Position numbers and translations under genes: made by a program. Below are positions 52,089 through 60,786 of a stretch of DNA of 64,000 nt, one piece after another; position 1 is the stretch's first letter, and each line of letters starts with the position of its first letter. Under the pieces are notes generated by a model, which saw only the letters and a list, made by a program, of their open reading frames with translations, was not told the DNA's origin and did no database searches. The DNA is taken from NCBI RefSeq assembly GCF_016859125.1, contig NZ_CP069338.1, forward strand, positions 10,419,501 through 10,483,500, in the 5' to 3' direction. The stretch is from Archangium violaceum (GTDB lineage Bacteria; Myxococcota; Myxococcia; Myxococcales; Myxococcaceae).

Positions 52089-54299
52089 TCAGTGAGACTT
52101 CATCTCCATGCTGACGCGGGCGGGCGCATCCCCGGACGAGGATGAACCAGAGCCGGACGAGCCGCCGGTGGAGACGGACGCGGCCTTGTCCTCGGCCATG
52201 GCGGCCTTCTCCAGGGCGGCCTTCTCCAGGGCCAGCTTCATCAGGGCGCTCTCGTCGGCGGCGCGACGGGCCTCGCGCTCCTTGTAGCGGCGGATGGCGG
52301 GCGCCATGATCTCCCCGATGAGGCCCCGGTAGTCCATGCCGGCGCCCTGGGCGATGAGCACCAGGTCGCTCCAGCCCGGCGTGAGGCCCGGCAGCGGGTT
52401 GCACTCGATGAAGTAGATGCGGCCCTTGTCGTCCATGCGGAAGTCGATGCGCGCCACGTCGCGGCACCCCAGCGCCATGAACGAGTTGCGCGCCGCCGCC
52501 CTCAGCTTCTCCAGCAGCGCGGGCTCGAGCTTCGCCGGCGCGTCGTAGCGGATGCGATCCGTCCAATCCAGCTTGTGCTCGAAGCTGTAGATGGGCGTCT
52601 TCTCCGTCTTGTCCAGGAAGACGATCTCCATGGGCGGCAGCACGCGCGGGCGGCGCTCGCCGAGCAGGCCCACGGTGAACTCACGCCCGCCGATGTACTC
52701 CTCGATGAGCGCGGGCTGCTGGTACTTGGTGACGATCTCCTTCACCACCTCGCGCAGCTCGGCCTCGTTGTGGCAGACGCTCTTGCTCACCACGCCCTTG
52801 GAGGAGCCCTCGGCCACCGGCTTCACCATGAGCGGGAAGCTGGTGAAGTCCTTGTTGAGCCGCTCCTTGCCCGTGTGCATGAGCTGGAAGTTGGGCGTAT
52901 GGATGCCGGCCTGGCGGACGATCTTCTTGGCCAGTGCCTTGTCCAGCGCGATGGAGAGCGTGGCCGGATCGCTTCCCGTGTACGGAATGTCCAGCAGCTC
53001 CAGCATGGCCGGCACCTGGCTCTCGCGGTTGCGGCCCTTGAAGCCCTCGGCGATGTTGAAGACGATGTCCAGCGGCGTGCTGGCCAGCACGCTGGGCAGC
53101 TCCGCCGTGGCCTCCAGGTCCACCACCTCGTGGCCCCACGAGGCAATCGCCTCGCGGATGGCCTGCAGCGTGGTGGGCGAGTCGTACTCGGCCTCGCTGT
53201 CCTCCACGGAAGCGCCTTCCGCCACGGGCTTCACGCGCTTGACGTTGTAGGTGAAGCCCACGCGCAGCGGGCCCGACTTGCGCGTCGGCTTGCCCTGGCG
53301 CTTGCCGTCCTTGATCTTGTAGCGCCGCGCCGCGCTCTGGATGATGGCGTTGACGACGCCGTCCAGGTGCATGCCCTCCAGGGCCGCGGCGGCGTAGATG
53401 CCCGCGCCCGGCTCCAGGCTGGGCAGCGCGTTGAGCTCCAGGAAGTACGGCACGCCCGCGTCGCTCAGCCGGAAGTCGATGCGCCCCAGATCCCGGCAGT
53501 CGAGCACCTGGAGGATCTTCATCGACATGTTGCGCATCTCCTCGGCCACCTTCACGGGAAGGTTGGCCGGGGCGCTCACCTTCACGGCGCTCTCCCGCTT
53601 CGTCTTCAGCTCGTAGTCGTAGATGGCGTACTTGCGCCCGGCGACGGCGGCCGGGTCGATGTCGTACTCCACCGGACTGAGCACGCCGTCATGGTCGTTC
53701 TGCACCGCCGCCAGGTAGGGGACGGTGATGTCCTTGCCGTTGATGAACTCCTCGACGAGGACGCCGGCCGGGTAGCGCGACAGCGCCTGCGTCACCTTCT
53801 CGCGGGCCTGCTCGACCGTCTCGGCCACCGACTCCTGGGTGATGCCCTTGGAGGAGCCCTCGAAGTTGGGCTTGATGATGACGGGGAAGCGCAGATCCTC
53901 GACCTTGAGCTCGTTGAGCTTCTCGACGAACTGCCAGCCGGGGGTGCGGATGCCGTGCTTGGAGAGGACGAGCTTGGTGAGCTGCTTGTCCAGCGTCACC
54001 GCCAGCGCGTACGCGTCCGAGCCGGTGTACGCGAAGCCGAGCTCCTCGAAGAGCGCCGGGTAGAAGGCCTCGCGGAAGCGGCCGCGGCGGCCCTCGGCGA
54101 TGTTGAAGATGAGGTCCGGGCTGTAGGCCTCGAGCCGGGCGACGGTGCGGGAAGCCGGGCCGCTCACCTCGAAGCGCTCCAGACGGTGGCCGAGCCGCTC
54201 GATGGCGGCCGCCAGCGTGTTCACCGTCTCCTGGGTATCGAACTCCGCCTCGTCTTCCGAGTCGGACAACCTGAGGTTGTAGGTCAGCGCGATGCGCAA
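52089..54299 (-). CDS. Tandem D-Ala-D-Ala-ligase-like ATP-grasp protein
   Basis: A 736-residue fusion of two ligase-like units (about 1-350 and 360-690). Each has an N-terminal domain (RIALTYNLRLS; RVGFTYNVKRV), a FNIAEG motif, the ATP-grasp core (PVIIKPNFEGSSKGI; PLMVKPVAEGSSKGV) and a metal-binding end (FLELNALPSLEPG; FIECNPLPGLTPG). A Ser/Gly/Ala-rich tail closes it. Substrates are unknown; ligation of two amino acids or of a peptide is expected. Start TTG 54299 with GAAGGGG upstream overlaps the RDD gene by 16 bases; an ATG at 54335 is the alternative. Confidence 0.85.
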   Translation of the reverse strand: MRIALTYNLRLSDSEDEAEFDTQETVNTLAAAIERLGHRLERFEVSGPASRTVARLEAYSPDLIFNIAEGRRGRFREAFYPALFEELGFAYTGSDAYALAVTLDKQLTKLVLSKHGIRTPGWQFVEKLNELKVEDLRFPVIIKPNFEGSSKGITQESVAETVEQAREKVTQALSRYPAGVLVEEFINGKDITVPYLAAVQNDHDGVLSPVEYDIDPAAVAGRKYAIYDYELKTKRESAVKVSAPANLPVKVAEEMRNMSMKILQVLDCRDLGRIDFRLSDAGVPYFLELNALPSLEPGAGIYAAAALEGMHLDGVVNAIIQSAARRYKIKDGKRQGKPTRKSGPLRVGFTYNVKRVKPVAEGASVEDSEAEYDSPTTLQAIREAIASWGHEVVDLEATAELPSVLASTPLDIVFNIAEGFKGRNRESQVPAMLELLDIPYTGSDPATLSIALDKALAKKIVRQAGIHTPNFQLMHTGKERLNKDFTSFPLMVKPVAEGSSKGVVSKSVCHNEAELREVVKEIVTKYQQPALIEEYIGGREFTVGLLGERRPRVLPPMEIVFLDKTEKTPIYSFEHKLDWTDRIRYDAPAKLEPALLEKLRAAARNSFMALGCRDVARIDFRMDDKGRIYFIECNPLPGLTPGWSDLVLIAQGAGMDYRGLIGEIMAPAIRRYKEREARRAADESALMKLALEKAALEKAAMAEDKAASVSTGGSSGSGSSSSGDAPARVSMEMKSH

Positions 54300-54916
54300 G
54301 GCTTTCCCCTTCTGGACTTCTTGAACGTGCGGCACCGGCGGACCCGGGCCGCGGACAAAAACCGGCCTGGGACGCGAGCGGGCGCCACGGGCGTGCGTGC
54401 AGCAACCGTTGCTCCGGCGACGACCTTCCCGTCCACCACCTGCGTCTGGGCCCAGGTATCACCGAGCCGCCAACCAAGCGGATCCCTCACCACGCGCAGG
54501 GCCTCGATGCCCCCAATGACCACCAGACCCGCCAGACCGGCCACCAGGCCGAGGGGCGGAGGCATCATCCCCAGCAGGACGATGAGCGCCAGGGGTGCGT
54601 TGCGCAGGGTGCTGTCGCGGTGGCGCGCGGCCGACTGCGTGGGCAGGTGCATCACCTTCACGCCGAAGATGCGCTTGCCCACGCTCTGGCCCTGGAGCAT
54701 GCCATCGGCCAGCAGCAGGAAGAGCAGCGCCACCACGCCGCCCGCGGCGCCGCACACCACGTGGAGTCCCCACGCCACGGCGACGTCCACGATGCGCGCG
54801 CCCAGCCTCATCCACAGCGAGGCCTTGGGATAGGGCGAGCCGAGCTCCTCCCCATCGTGCACCACGCGAAGGCCGGGACGGCGGGGGGCGGAGTAGACCG
54901 GATGCGAGGCGCTCAC
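54284..54916 (-). CDS. RDD-family membrane protein
   Basis: A 210-residue RDD protein. The motif SLWMRLGARIVDVAVAWGL has the Arg and Asp residues that name the family, followed by helices AAGGVVALLFLLLADGML and PLALIVLLGMMPPPLGLVAG and the GQSVGKRIFGVKV signature. Function of RDD proteins is mostly unknown (some act in ion transport). GTG 54916 overlaps the upstream DUF4177-like gene by four bases. Confidence 0.8.
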   Translation of the reverse strand: MSASHPVYSAPRRPGLRVVHDGEELGSPYPKASLWMRLGARIVDVAVAWGLHVVCGAAGGVVALLFLLLADGMLQGQSVGKRIFGVKVMHLPTQSAARHRDSTLRNAPLALIVLLGMMPPPLGLVAGLAGLVVIGGIEALRVVRDPLGWRLGDTWAQTQVVDGKVVAGATVAARTPVAPARVPGRFLSAARVRRCRTFKKSRRGKPCASR

Positions 54917-55461
54917 TCTTCGGGCTCCAGGATGAGACCCCTCTCGGGGCGCTCGGGCTCGTCCAGGCCCGCGAGCTGCGCGAGCCGCTCATGGGCGCTC
55001 ACCGTGCCCGGGGGCCGCTGGTAGGTATACGAGGAAGTGACGGCGGCATTGCCGGTGAAGTCCGGCGAGGACACCAGCGCGGCCGTGGGCGAGCCCGTCT
55101 CGGACATCTCCCGCAGCCGGCCGCGCGCGGCCTCCACGTCATGGGTGGCCGGCTCGCCCTCGCGCGTGAAGAAGACGAAGGCCATGGCCGGACGCTTGGA
55201 GGACTCGCGCATGGCGAACTGCACGCCGTCCAACGTCCAACCCTTGGAGCTCCACTCATTCACGGTGCGCTCGAGCGTCCCTTCGTCGACGGTGGACAGC
55301 TCGACGACCTTGTACTGGAGCGGGCCCGCGGGACGAGGCGCGGCGGCGGGCACGGCGGTGCGGGCGGCACCCGGACGCTTGCCAGCGCGCAGCGGGCGCC
55401 GGGTCGCGGTCGGGGGAGCCGCCTTTCGATTGGGGGGCCGTTTCTTCTTGCGGGTGGCCAT
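54913..55461 (-). CDS. DUF4177-like protein with basic N-terminus
   Basis: A 182-residue protein. The first 45 residues are very rich in Arg, Lys, Pro and Ala (MATRKKKRPPNRKAAPP). A DUF4177-like alpha/beta domain follows (about 48-100; LQYKVVELSTVDEGTLE, NEWSSKGWTLDGVQF and MAFVFFTRE), then an unstructured tail ending in acidic residues. It probably lies in one transcript with the RDD and ATP-grasp genes downstream. The molecular role is unknown. Confidence 0.65.
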   Translation of the reverse strand: MATRKKKRPPNRKAAPPTATRRPLRAGKRPGAARTAVPAAAPRPAGPLQYKVVELSTVDEGTLERTVNEWSSKGWTLDGVQFAMRESSKRPAMAFVFFTREGEPATHDVEAARGRLREMSETGSPTAALVSSPDFTGNAAVTSSYTYQRPPGTVSAHERLAQLAGLDEPERPERGLILEPEE

Positions 55462-55535
55462 GGCCGATCCGGATCTTTGCTCCCAGGCGGGGGGGTGGGC
55501 GCAAGCCCCCCCTCGTGAGATGCTCGCCCCAACCG

Positions 55536-56507
55536 TCAACCGAGCAGCTTCGCGGCCTCGAGCGAGTGGTACGTGATGATGAGGTCCGAGCCGGCGCGCT
55601 TGATGGAGGTGAGAATCTCCAGCATCAGCCGATCTCCGTCGACCCACCCGTTCTGCGCGGCGGCCTTCACCATGGAGTACTCGGCGGACACGTTGTAGGC
55701 GACCACCGGCACGTCCACGCGCTCGCGCACCCGGTGGATGACGTCGAGGTAGGACAGCGCGGGCTTCACCATGATCATGTCCGCGCCCTCCTCCAGGTCC
55801 AGATCGACCTCCTTGAGGGCCTCGCGCACGTTGCCGGGATCCATCTGGTGGGTGCGGCGATCGCCGAACTGGGGCGTGCTCTGGGCGGCCTCGCGGAAGG
55901 GCCCGTAGAAGCCCGAGGCGTACTTGGCCGCGTAGGAGAGGATGGGCACCTCGGTGAGCCTCACCTCGTCGAGCGCCGAGCGGATGGCGGCGACGCGCCC
56001 GTCCATCATGTCCGAGGGGGCGATGACATCCGCGCCGGCCTGGGCGCACGTCACCGCCATCTGCGCGAGCAGCGGCAGCGTGGCGTCGTTGGCGACGTGG
56101 CCGCCCTCGATGACGCCGCAGTGGCCATGGTCCGTGTACTCGCACAGGCACACGTCCACCATGACGAGCATGTCCGGGATGGCGTTCTTGATCTCCCGCA
56201 CGGCGCGCTGGACGATGCCGTCGCGCGCATAGGCCTGCGAGCCCTGGGCGTCCTTGTGATCCGGGATGCCGAAGAGGAGCACCGCAGGCACGCCGAGGGC
56301 CCTGGCCTGCTTCGCCTCGGCGACGGCATGCTCCAGCGAGAGGTTGAACACACCGGGCATGGAGCCGATCGGACGGCGGATGTCCCGGCCCTCGACGACG
56401 AAGAGCGGATAGATGAAGTCCGAGGGCGCGAGCGTGGTCTCTCGCACCATCTCACGGAGGGCCGGGGAACGGCGCAGGCGGCGGGGGCGATGGATCGGAA
56501 AGGACAT
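55536..56507 (-). CDS. hemB: Porphobilinogen synthase (HemB)
   Basis: HemB condenses two 5-aminolevulinate molecules to porphobilinogen in haem synthesis. This 323-residue protein is full length. The catalytic zinc cysteines are Cys120, Cys122 and Cys130 in [15 protein letters not shown]. Schiff-base lysines are Lys195 (SYAAKYAS) and Lys248 (MIMVKPAL). [11 protein letters not shown] and the C-terminal [11 protein letters not shown] are as expected. ATG 56507 opens the conserved N-terminus. The DUF4177-like gene is 74 bases downstream. Confidence 0.95.
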   Translation of the reverse strand: MSFPIHRPRRLRRSPALREMVRETTLAPSDFIYPLFVVEGRDIRRPIGSMPGVFNLSLEHAVAEAKQARALGVPAVLLFGIPDHKDAQGSQAYARDGIVQRAVREIKNAIPDMLVMVDVCLCEYTDHGHCGVIEGGHVANDATLPLLAQMAVTCAQAGADVIAPSDMMDGRVAAIRSALDEVRLTEVPILSYAAKYASGFYGPFREAAQSTPQFGDRRTHQMDPGNVREALKEVDLDLEEGADMIMVKPALSYLDVIHRVRERVDVPVVAYNVSAEYSMVKAAAQNGWVDGDRLMLEILTSIKRAGSDLIITYHSLEAAKLLG

Positions 56508-56565
56508 GGGCCGACGGTATAAACCCTCGGCGCACCCCGGGGAGGAATTCTCTCCTCGGGGCTGC

Positions 56566-56775
56566 CTAGACAGTAGCCAGGCGCCAGCTCTCGTTAAGCC
56601 GCTCTCGCTGCCTGCGCAGGCGATCGACCCGGCGCTCGGCCAGCTCCGCTTCATGGACCGCGCGGGCATAGCGCGTCCGGGCCGCCTCGGTGTTCGCCGG
56701 CAGACCGCGCTCCGCCTCCGCCAACTCTCGCCGCGCCTCGCGCAACTCCTGCTCAATCAGTTCAAGGGTGGACAT
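56566..56775 (-). CDS. Small coiled-coil protein
   Basis: A 69-residue helical, highly charged protein ([18 protein letters not shown] at the start, [14 protein letters not shown] near the end). ATG 56775 has GGAGG eight bases upstream, which supports a real gene. No family recognised. It lies upstream of hemB on the same strand with a 58-bp gap. Confidence 0.6.
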   Translation of the reverse strand: MSTLELIEQELREARRELAEAERGLPANTEAARTRYARAVHEAELAERRVDRLRRQRERLNESWRLATV

Positions 56776-57016
56776 GGGTGATTCCTCCTGTGCTCCCAGG
56801 TCAGTGCACACCCCAGGCCACATGCGACGGGCCCTGCAAGGGCGCGAAACGAGGGAACCCGAAATAATTGGAAGACAAAAGGACCTGGAAAAAAGGTGCG
56901 AACAGCATTTCCCGGGTGCGCAAAAAAGGTAGCAAGCGGGTGCGTCACGGGCTCGGCAGGTGGCTCGCATGGGGTGCGAGGCAATGAACAGAGGGCCCTG
57001 TCGTAGAGTGGCCATC
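56776..57016. other. AT-richer divergent intergenic region with direct repeats
   Basis: About 240 bases between the small coiled-coil gene and the ABC operon. AAAAAAGGT occurs at 56889-56897 and 56922-56930, 33 bp (three helical turns) apart, and GGTGCG recurs several times around them. Probably holds both divergent promoters; no confident -35/-10 pair was assigned. Confidence 0.35.
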
Positions 57017-57925
57017 GTGCCAGCCATCGAAGTCATCGGACTCCGTAAGATCTACCGGCGAGCGTTCCGAGCCGGACACGAGGCGCTGCGGGGTGTGGAT
57101 CTCTCCGTGCCGGAGGGCAGTGCGTTCGGGTTGATCGGGCCGAACGGCGCGGGGAAGACGACGTTCATCAAGAGCATCCTGGGCATCGTGCAGCCCACGG
57201 AGGGGACGGTTCGGGTCCTGGGCGGCTCGCCGGAGGATCCTGCCATCCGGGCCCGCATCGGCTACCTGCCCGAGCGCCTGCACCTGCCGGGCTCGTGGGT
57301 GGCGCCGGTCTTCCTGGCCACGGTGGCGCGGCTCAAGGGGCAGAAGCCGGACAAGGACGCGAACCTGCGCCTGTTGGAGCGCGTGGGGCTGGCGGACGCG
57401 CTGGGCCGGCGCATCGGCGGCTACTCGAAGGGCATGCGCCAGCGGCTGGGGCTGGCGGCGGCGCTGCTGGGCAGCCCGGAGCTGCTGATCCTCGACGAGC
57501 CCACGGACGGCATCGATCCGCTGGGCCGGGTGGAGGTGCGGCGGATCCTCCAGGAGGAGGTGCAGCGGGGCACGACCCTCTTCCTCAACTCGCACCTGCT
57601 GGCGGAGACGGAGCGGCTGTGCGACCGGGTGGCGATCCTCGGGGAGGGCAAGGTGCTGCGCGAGGGGCGGTTGGAGGAGCTGTCGCGAGCCGGCTCGCGG
57701 TGGGCGGTGCGCTTCGCGCCGGGAGCGGACGCGGGCGCGCTGACCGCGGCGGGCTTCACCGCGGGAGGCGCCGAGGGGCTGTACCATGTGGAGGCGGCGG
57801 ACGTGGCGGGGCTGAACGCGGCGCTGGACAAGGCGCGGGCCACGGGAGCGCTACTGGTGGAGCTCAAGCGGGACGGACAGGATCTGGAGGCCGTGCTGGC
57901 CTCGGCCATGGGGGTGGCGGCATGA
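57017..57925 (+). CDS. ABC transporter ATP-binding protein
   Basis: A 302-residue ATPase with Walker A GPNGAGKT, signature YSKGMRQRLGLA, Walker B LLILDEPTDGIDP and the H-loop in FLNSHLLAET. The C-terminal domain after about 215 is like that of exporters of the NatA/CcmA type. The start is uncertain (GTG 57017 chosen; GTG 57008 and ATG 56987 are in frame). The stop overlaps the permease start by four bases. Confidence 0.9.
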   Translation: MPAIEVIGLRKIYRRAFRAGHEALRGVDLSVPEGSAFGLIGPNGAGKTTFIKSILGIVQPTEGTVRVLGGSPEDPAIRARIGYLPERLHLPGSWVAPVFLATVARLKGQKPDKDANLRLLERVGLADALGRRIGGYSKGMRQRLGLAAALLGSPELLILDEPTDGIDPLGRVEVRRILQEEVQRGTTLFLNSHLLAETERLCDRVAILGEGKVLREGRLEELSRAGSRWAVRFAPGADAGALTAAGFTAGGAEGLYHVEAADVAGLNAALDKARATGALLVELKRDGQDLEAVLASAMGVAA

Positions 57926-58758
57926 GGGGCGTGCTGGGAATCGCGGGCTACGTGTTGCGCGAGGCGGCCTCGCGTAAGTTCATCCTGGCCTTCCTGTTGG
58001 GCGTCACGGCCGTGCTGGTGACGCTGTCCTTGAGCCTGAAGATCGAGGTGGTGGACGGGGCGCTGGCGGCCTCGCGGCTGTTCGGCGAGGTGATGCGCAC
58101 GGACATCCGCGCGGTGGACGTGGCGCTCAAGCCGGTGTTCATGGCGGCATCGGCCATCGTCTTCTACGGGGGCATCCTGTTCGGCACCGTCTCGTGCTCG
58201 GACTTCGCGCCGAGCCTGCTGTCGCCGGGCCGCATCGAGCACCTGCTCGCCCTGCCCTTGCGCCGCTGGAACATCCTGGCCGGGACGTTCCTCGGGGTGA
58301 TGACGCTGGCGGTGATGGGGGCGCTGTACGGCTCGGTGGGGCTGGTGCTCATCTTCGGGGTGAAGACGGGGTACTGGACGGCGGGCCCGGTGATCGCGGC
58401 GATGCTGGCGTGCGTGAGCTTCGCGGCGGTGTACGCGGTGATGCTGACGACGGCGACGCTGATCCGCAGCGCGGCGCTGTGCGCGGCGCTGGGGGGAGTC
58501 ACCCTGGTGGCGGGCATCATCGCGGGCTTCCGGACGAAGATCGCGCCCTTCCTCGAGGAGGGGCTGAGCCGCGACCTCTTCAAGGGGGTGACGCTGCTGC
58601 TGCCGCGGCTGTCCTCGCTGGCGCAGGCGAGCATGGACCTGGCGGCCTCGGCGCCGCTGGGGGTGCAATCGCTGACGATGCTGCTGGTGGGCGTGTTCGT
58701 GTTCGGTCTGGGAGTGTTGACCGTGGGCTTCTGGTGGTTCGAGGGGAGGGATTACTGA
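57922..58758 (+). CDS. ABC transporter permease
   Basis: A 278-residue membrane protein with about six helices (FILAFLLGVTAVLVTLSLSL, VFMAASAIVFYGGILFGTV and others) and the cytosolic LLSPGRIEHLLALPLRRW loop typical of ABC-2 permeases that pair with NatA-like ATPases. ATGA overlap with the ATPase gene. Exported substrate unknown. Confidence 0.85.
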   Translation: MRGVLGIAGYVLREAASRKFILAFLLGVTAVLVTLSLSLKIEVVDGALAASRLFGEVMRTDIRAVDVALKPVFMAASAIVFYGGILFGTVSCSDFAPSLLSPGRIEHLLALPLRRWNILAGTFLGVMTLAVMGALYGSVGLVLIFGVKTGYWTAGPVIAAMLACVSFAAVYAVMLTTATLIRSAALCAALGGVTLVAGIIAGFRTKIAPFLEEGLSRDLFKGVTLLLPRLSSLAQASMDLAASAPLGVQSLTMLLVGVFVFGLGVLTVGFWWFEGRDY

Positions 58759-59888
58759 TGCAGCGGCGTCGTGGACTGTGGCTGGTGTTCGCGGTGGTGC
58801 TGTTCGGCCTGGCCGCATGGCTGATGCTGTCCGGGCAGGGCGAGCAGGAGGCCCCCGCCCCGCAGAGGGTCGCGTTCCCGAACCGGCTCCGGCCGCAGGA
58901 GCGCGAGCGCATGGAGCGCCGGCGGACGTACGTGATGCCGGTGGTGGACGCGGGGACGGCGGCGGAGCAGAAGCCGGTGCGCCCGAGCGATCCGGTGCTG
59001 GCGGCGCTGCCCCGGGGCAAGGGGAAGACGGCGATGGTCATCGAGGCCAACGCCATCCGCCACTCCCCCATCGGGGAGCTGCTGCTCGAGTGCCTGATGA
59101 ACCGCGGTGGCAAGGACCTGGAGCAGTTCAAGCAGGAGACGGGCGTGGATCCGTTGCAGGACCTGGACCGGATGGTCCTCACGGACGACGGGGTGATCAT
59201 CTCGGGCAACTTCGGGGACGAGCGCCTGAAGGAGCTGCTGACCGGGCGGGGCTCGACGAACTACGACTACGGCGACGGGGCACGGCTCTTCGAGCTCCAG
59301 TCCGAGCGCAAGCTGCCGGACGGCACCCTGGCGAAGAGGAATGGACCGCCGGTGGGCCTGTGGAACAACCAGATGCTGGTGTTCGGAAGGACGCCGGACA
59401 GCGTGAAGGAGGTCATCGATCGGGTGGAGGGACGCGGACCGGACGAGCCGCCGGTGATCTCCGAGGGCAGCACGTACGGGGAGATGTACGGGGTGATCTC
59501 GGTGGAGCGGCTCAAGAAGATGTTCCCGCCGGATCAGCAGGAGCTGGCGACGAGGCTGGCCGAGGTGGCGGAGAACGTGGAGCTGCACGTGGACGCGAGC
59601 TCGGACTTCGCGATGACGGCGCAGGTGAAGGGGCCGAACGCGGACAAGGTGACGGACCTGGGCAAGTCGCTGGGAGGAGCGCTGTCGCTGGCGCGGATGA
59701 AGGCGCAGGCGGACGGCGACGAGAAGCTGGCGCAGCTGCTGGACTTCGCGAAGGTGCGGCCGGATGGCGACGAGTTCAAGCTGGAGCTGGCGGTGCCGCT
59801 CGAGGCCATCAAGCAGCAGCTCGCGTTCTGCCGCGAGCAACAGGAGCCCCAGGAGAACGGCGAGCAGAAGGCCGCGGAGCAGCGGTGA
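58758..59888 (+). CDS. Membrane-anchored protein of the ABC operon
   Basis: A 376-residue protein with an N-terminal membrane anchor (LWLVFAVVLFGLAAWLMLSG, about 7-26) and a large extracytoplasmic domain of mixed strands and helices. It includes GKGKTAMVIEANAIRHSPIG, LDRMVLTDDGVIISGNFG and QMLVFGRTPDSVKEV. ATG overlaps the permease stop by one base, so it belongs to the export operon and may be a substrate-binding or accessory subunit. No family identified with confidence. Confidence 0.65.
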   Translation: MQRRRGLWLVFAVVLFGLAAWLMLSGQGEQEAPAPQRVAFPNRLRPQERERMERRRTYVMPVVDAGTAAEQKPVRPSDPVLAALPRGKGKTAMVIEANAIRHSPIGELLLECLMNRGGKDLEQFKQETGVDPLQDLDRMVLTDDGVIISGNFGDERLKELLTGRGSTNYDYGDGARLFELQSERKLPDGTLAKRNGPPVGLWNNQMLVFGRTPDSVKEVIDRVEGRGPDEPPVISEGSTYGEMYGVISVERLKKMFPPDQQELATRLAEVAENVELHVDASSDFAMTAQVKGPNADKVTDLGKSLGGALSLARMKAQADGDEKLAQLLDFAKVRPDGDEFKLELAVPLEAIKQQLAFCREQQEPQENGEQKAAEQR

Positions 59889-59906
59889 CTCCGGCGCGGG
59901 GCCACC

Positions 59907-60695
59907 TCACCTGGCCTTCGTGCGCATTTCCGATGGGGTGCTCCCGGCCGGGTCCGTGACGAATCCCCCCTCGGGAAGCGGACGCCGCGAGACGGCCCCC
60001 GCTTCCGCCGAGGAAAGCCCGAGCGTGCGCAGCAGCATGGCGGCCGTGCGCTCCGGCAACTCATCACCCCGCAGGCCCAGGCTGTCGAGCGGCGCGGCCT
60101 GCGACGCGTCGAGCGTGCCAAAATGCAGTTCCGCCGAGAGCGCACCGAGCACGGTGCCGCCGACGGCGATGAAGGTCATCAGCGGATCCTCGGCCTTGAA
60201 GCGTTTGGCCGCGAGGCCTTTCTGGATGTCACGCAGCAGGCGCTGGCCGAGGCCGCGTGACACCGCGCGTGCCGATAGGCCCTCGCGGACCAGGAAGCGG
60301 CCCCACACGGGCTCCCGCTGTGCACGCCGGAGGGCGTGGCGGACAGAGACCGCGAGAACCTCCGCCGGATCGCTGATGTCCGCCGTGAGCCGGTCGAGTG
60401 CATCGGCGAAGTCCTCGAAGACGGTGTCCACCAGCGCCTCGTAGATCGCCTCCTTGGACTCGAAGTGGTTGTAGAACGAGCCGAAGCCGACGTCGGCGGC
60501 TTCCGTGATCTCGTTGATCGCGACCCCTTCCATTCCGCGCTCGGACATCAACTGCAGCGCCGCCTCCAGCAGACGCGCCCGCGTCTCACGCTTGCGGCGT
60601 GCGCCGCGCGGCTCCTTCTCCGTGGGCTCATCCGTCGACGGTTTCGGGGACTGGCGCGACCGCTGCGGGCGCTTCGGGACGGTGGTCTTCGGCAT
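59907..60695 (-). CDS. TetR-family regulator
   Basis: A 262-residue regulator with a long basic N-terminus (1-38), then a TetR helix-turn-helix (ETRARLLEAALQLMSERG; NEITEAADVGFGSFYNHF) and a C-terminal helical ligand domain. ATG 60695 was chosen because it keeps the helix-turn-helix near the start. It diverges from the aromatic-degradation operon and probably represses it in the absence of an aromatic ligand. Confidence 0.88.
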   Translation of the reverse strand: MPKTTVPKRPQRSRQSPKPSTDEPTEKEPRGARRKRETRARLLEAALQLMSERGMEGVAINEITEAADVGFGSFYNHFESKEAIYEALVDTVFEDFADALDRLTADISDPAEVLAVSVRHALRRAQREPVWGRFLVREGLSARAVSRGLGQRLLRDIQKGLAAKRFKAEDPLMTFIAVGGTVLGALSAELHFGTLDASQAAPLDSLGLRGDELPERTAAMLLRTLGLSSAEAGAVSRRPLPEGGFVTDPAGSTPSEMRTKAR

Positions 60696-60741
60696 GGTGT
60701 CGGGAAAGAGGAGACAGCGGCCAATATAGGCATCCGGCTCA

Positions 60742-60781
60742 AAGTTGACAAAATCATCAGTTATGATGCACATATCAACTT
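60742..60781. promoter_or_regulatory. Candidate operator/promoter of the degradation operon
   Basis: A perfect 5-bp palindrome CATCA-N4-TGATG (60755-60768) lies inside a wider AAGTTGA/TCAACTT pair (60742-60748 and 60775-60781). TTGACA (60745-60750) could be a -35 element; no clear -10 at standard spacing was found. Confidence 0.35.
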
Positions 60782-60786
60782 CAGGA

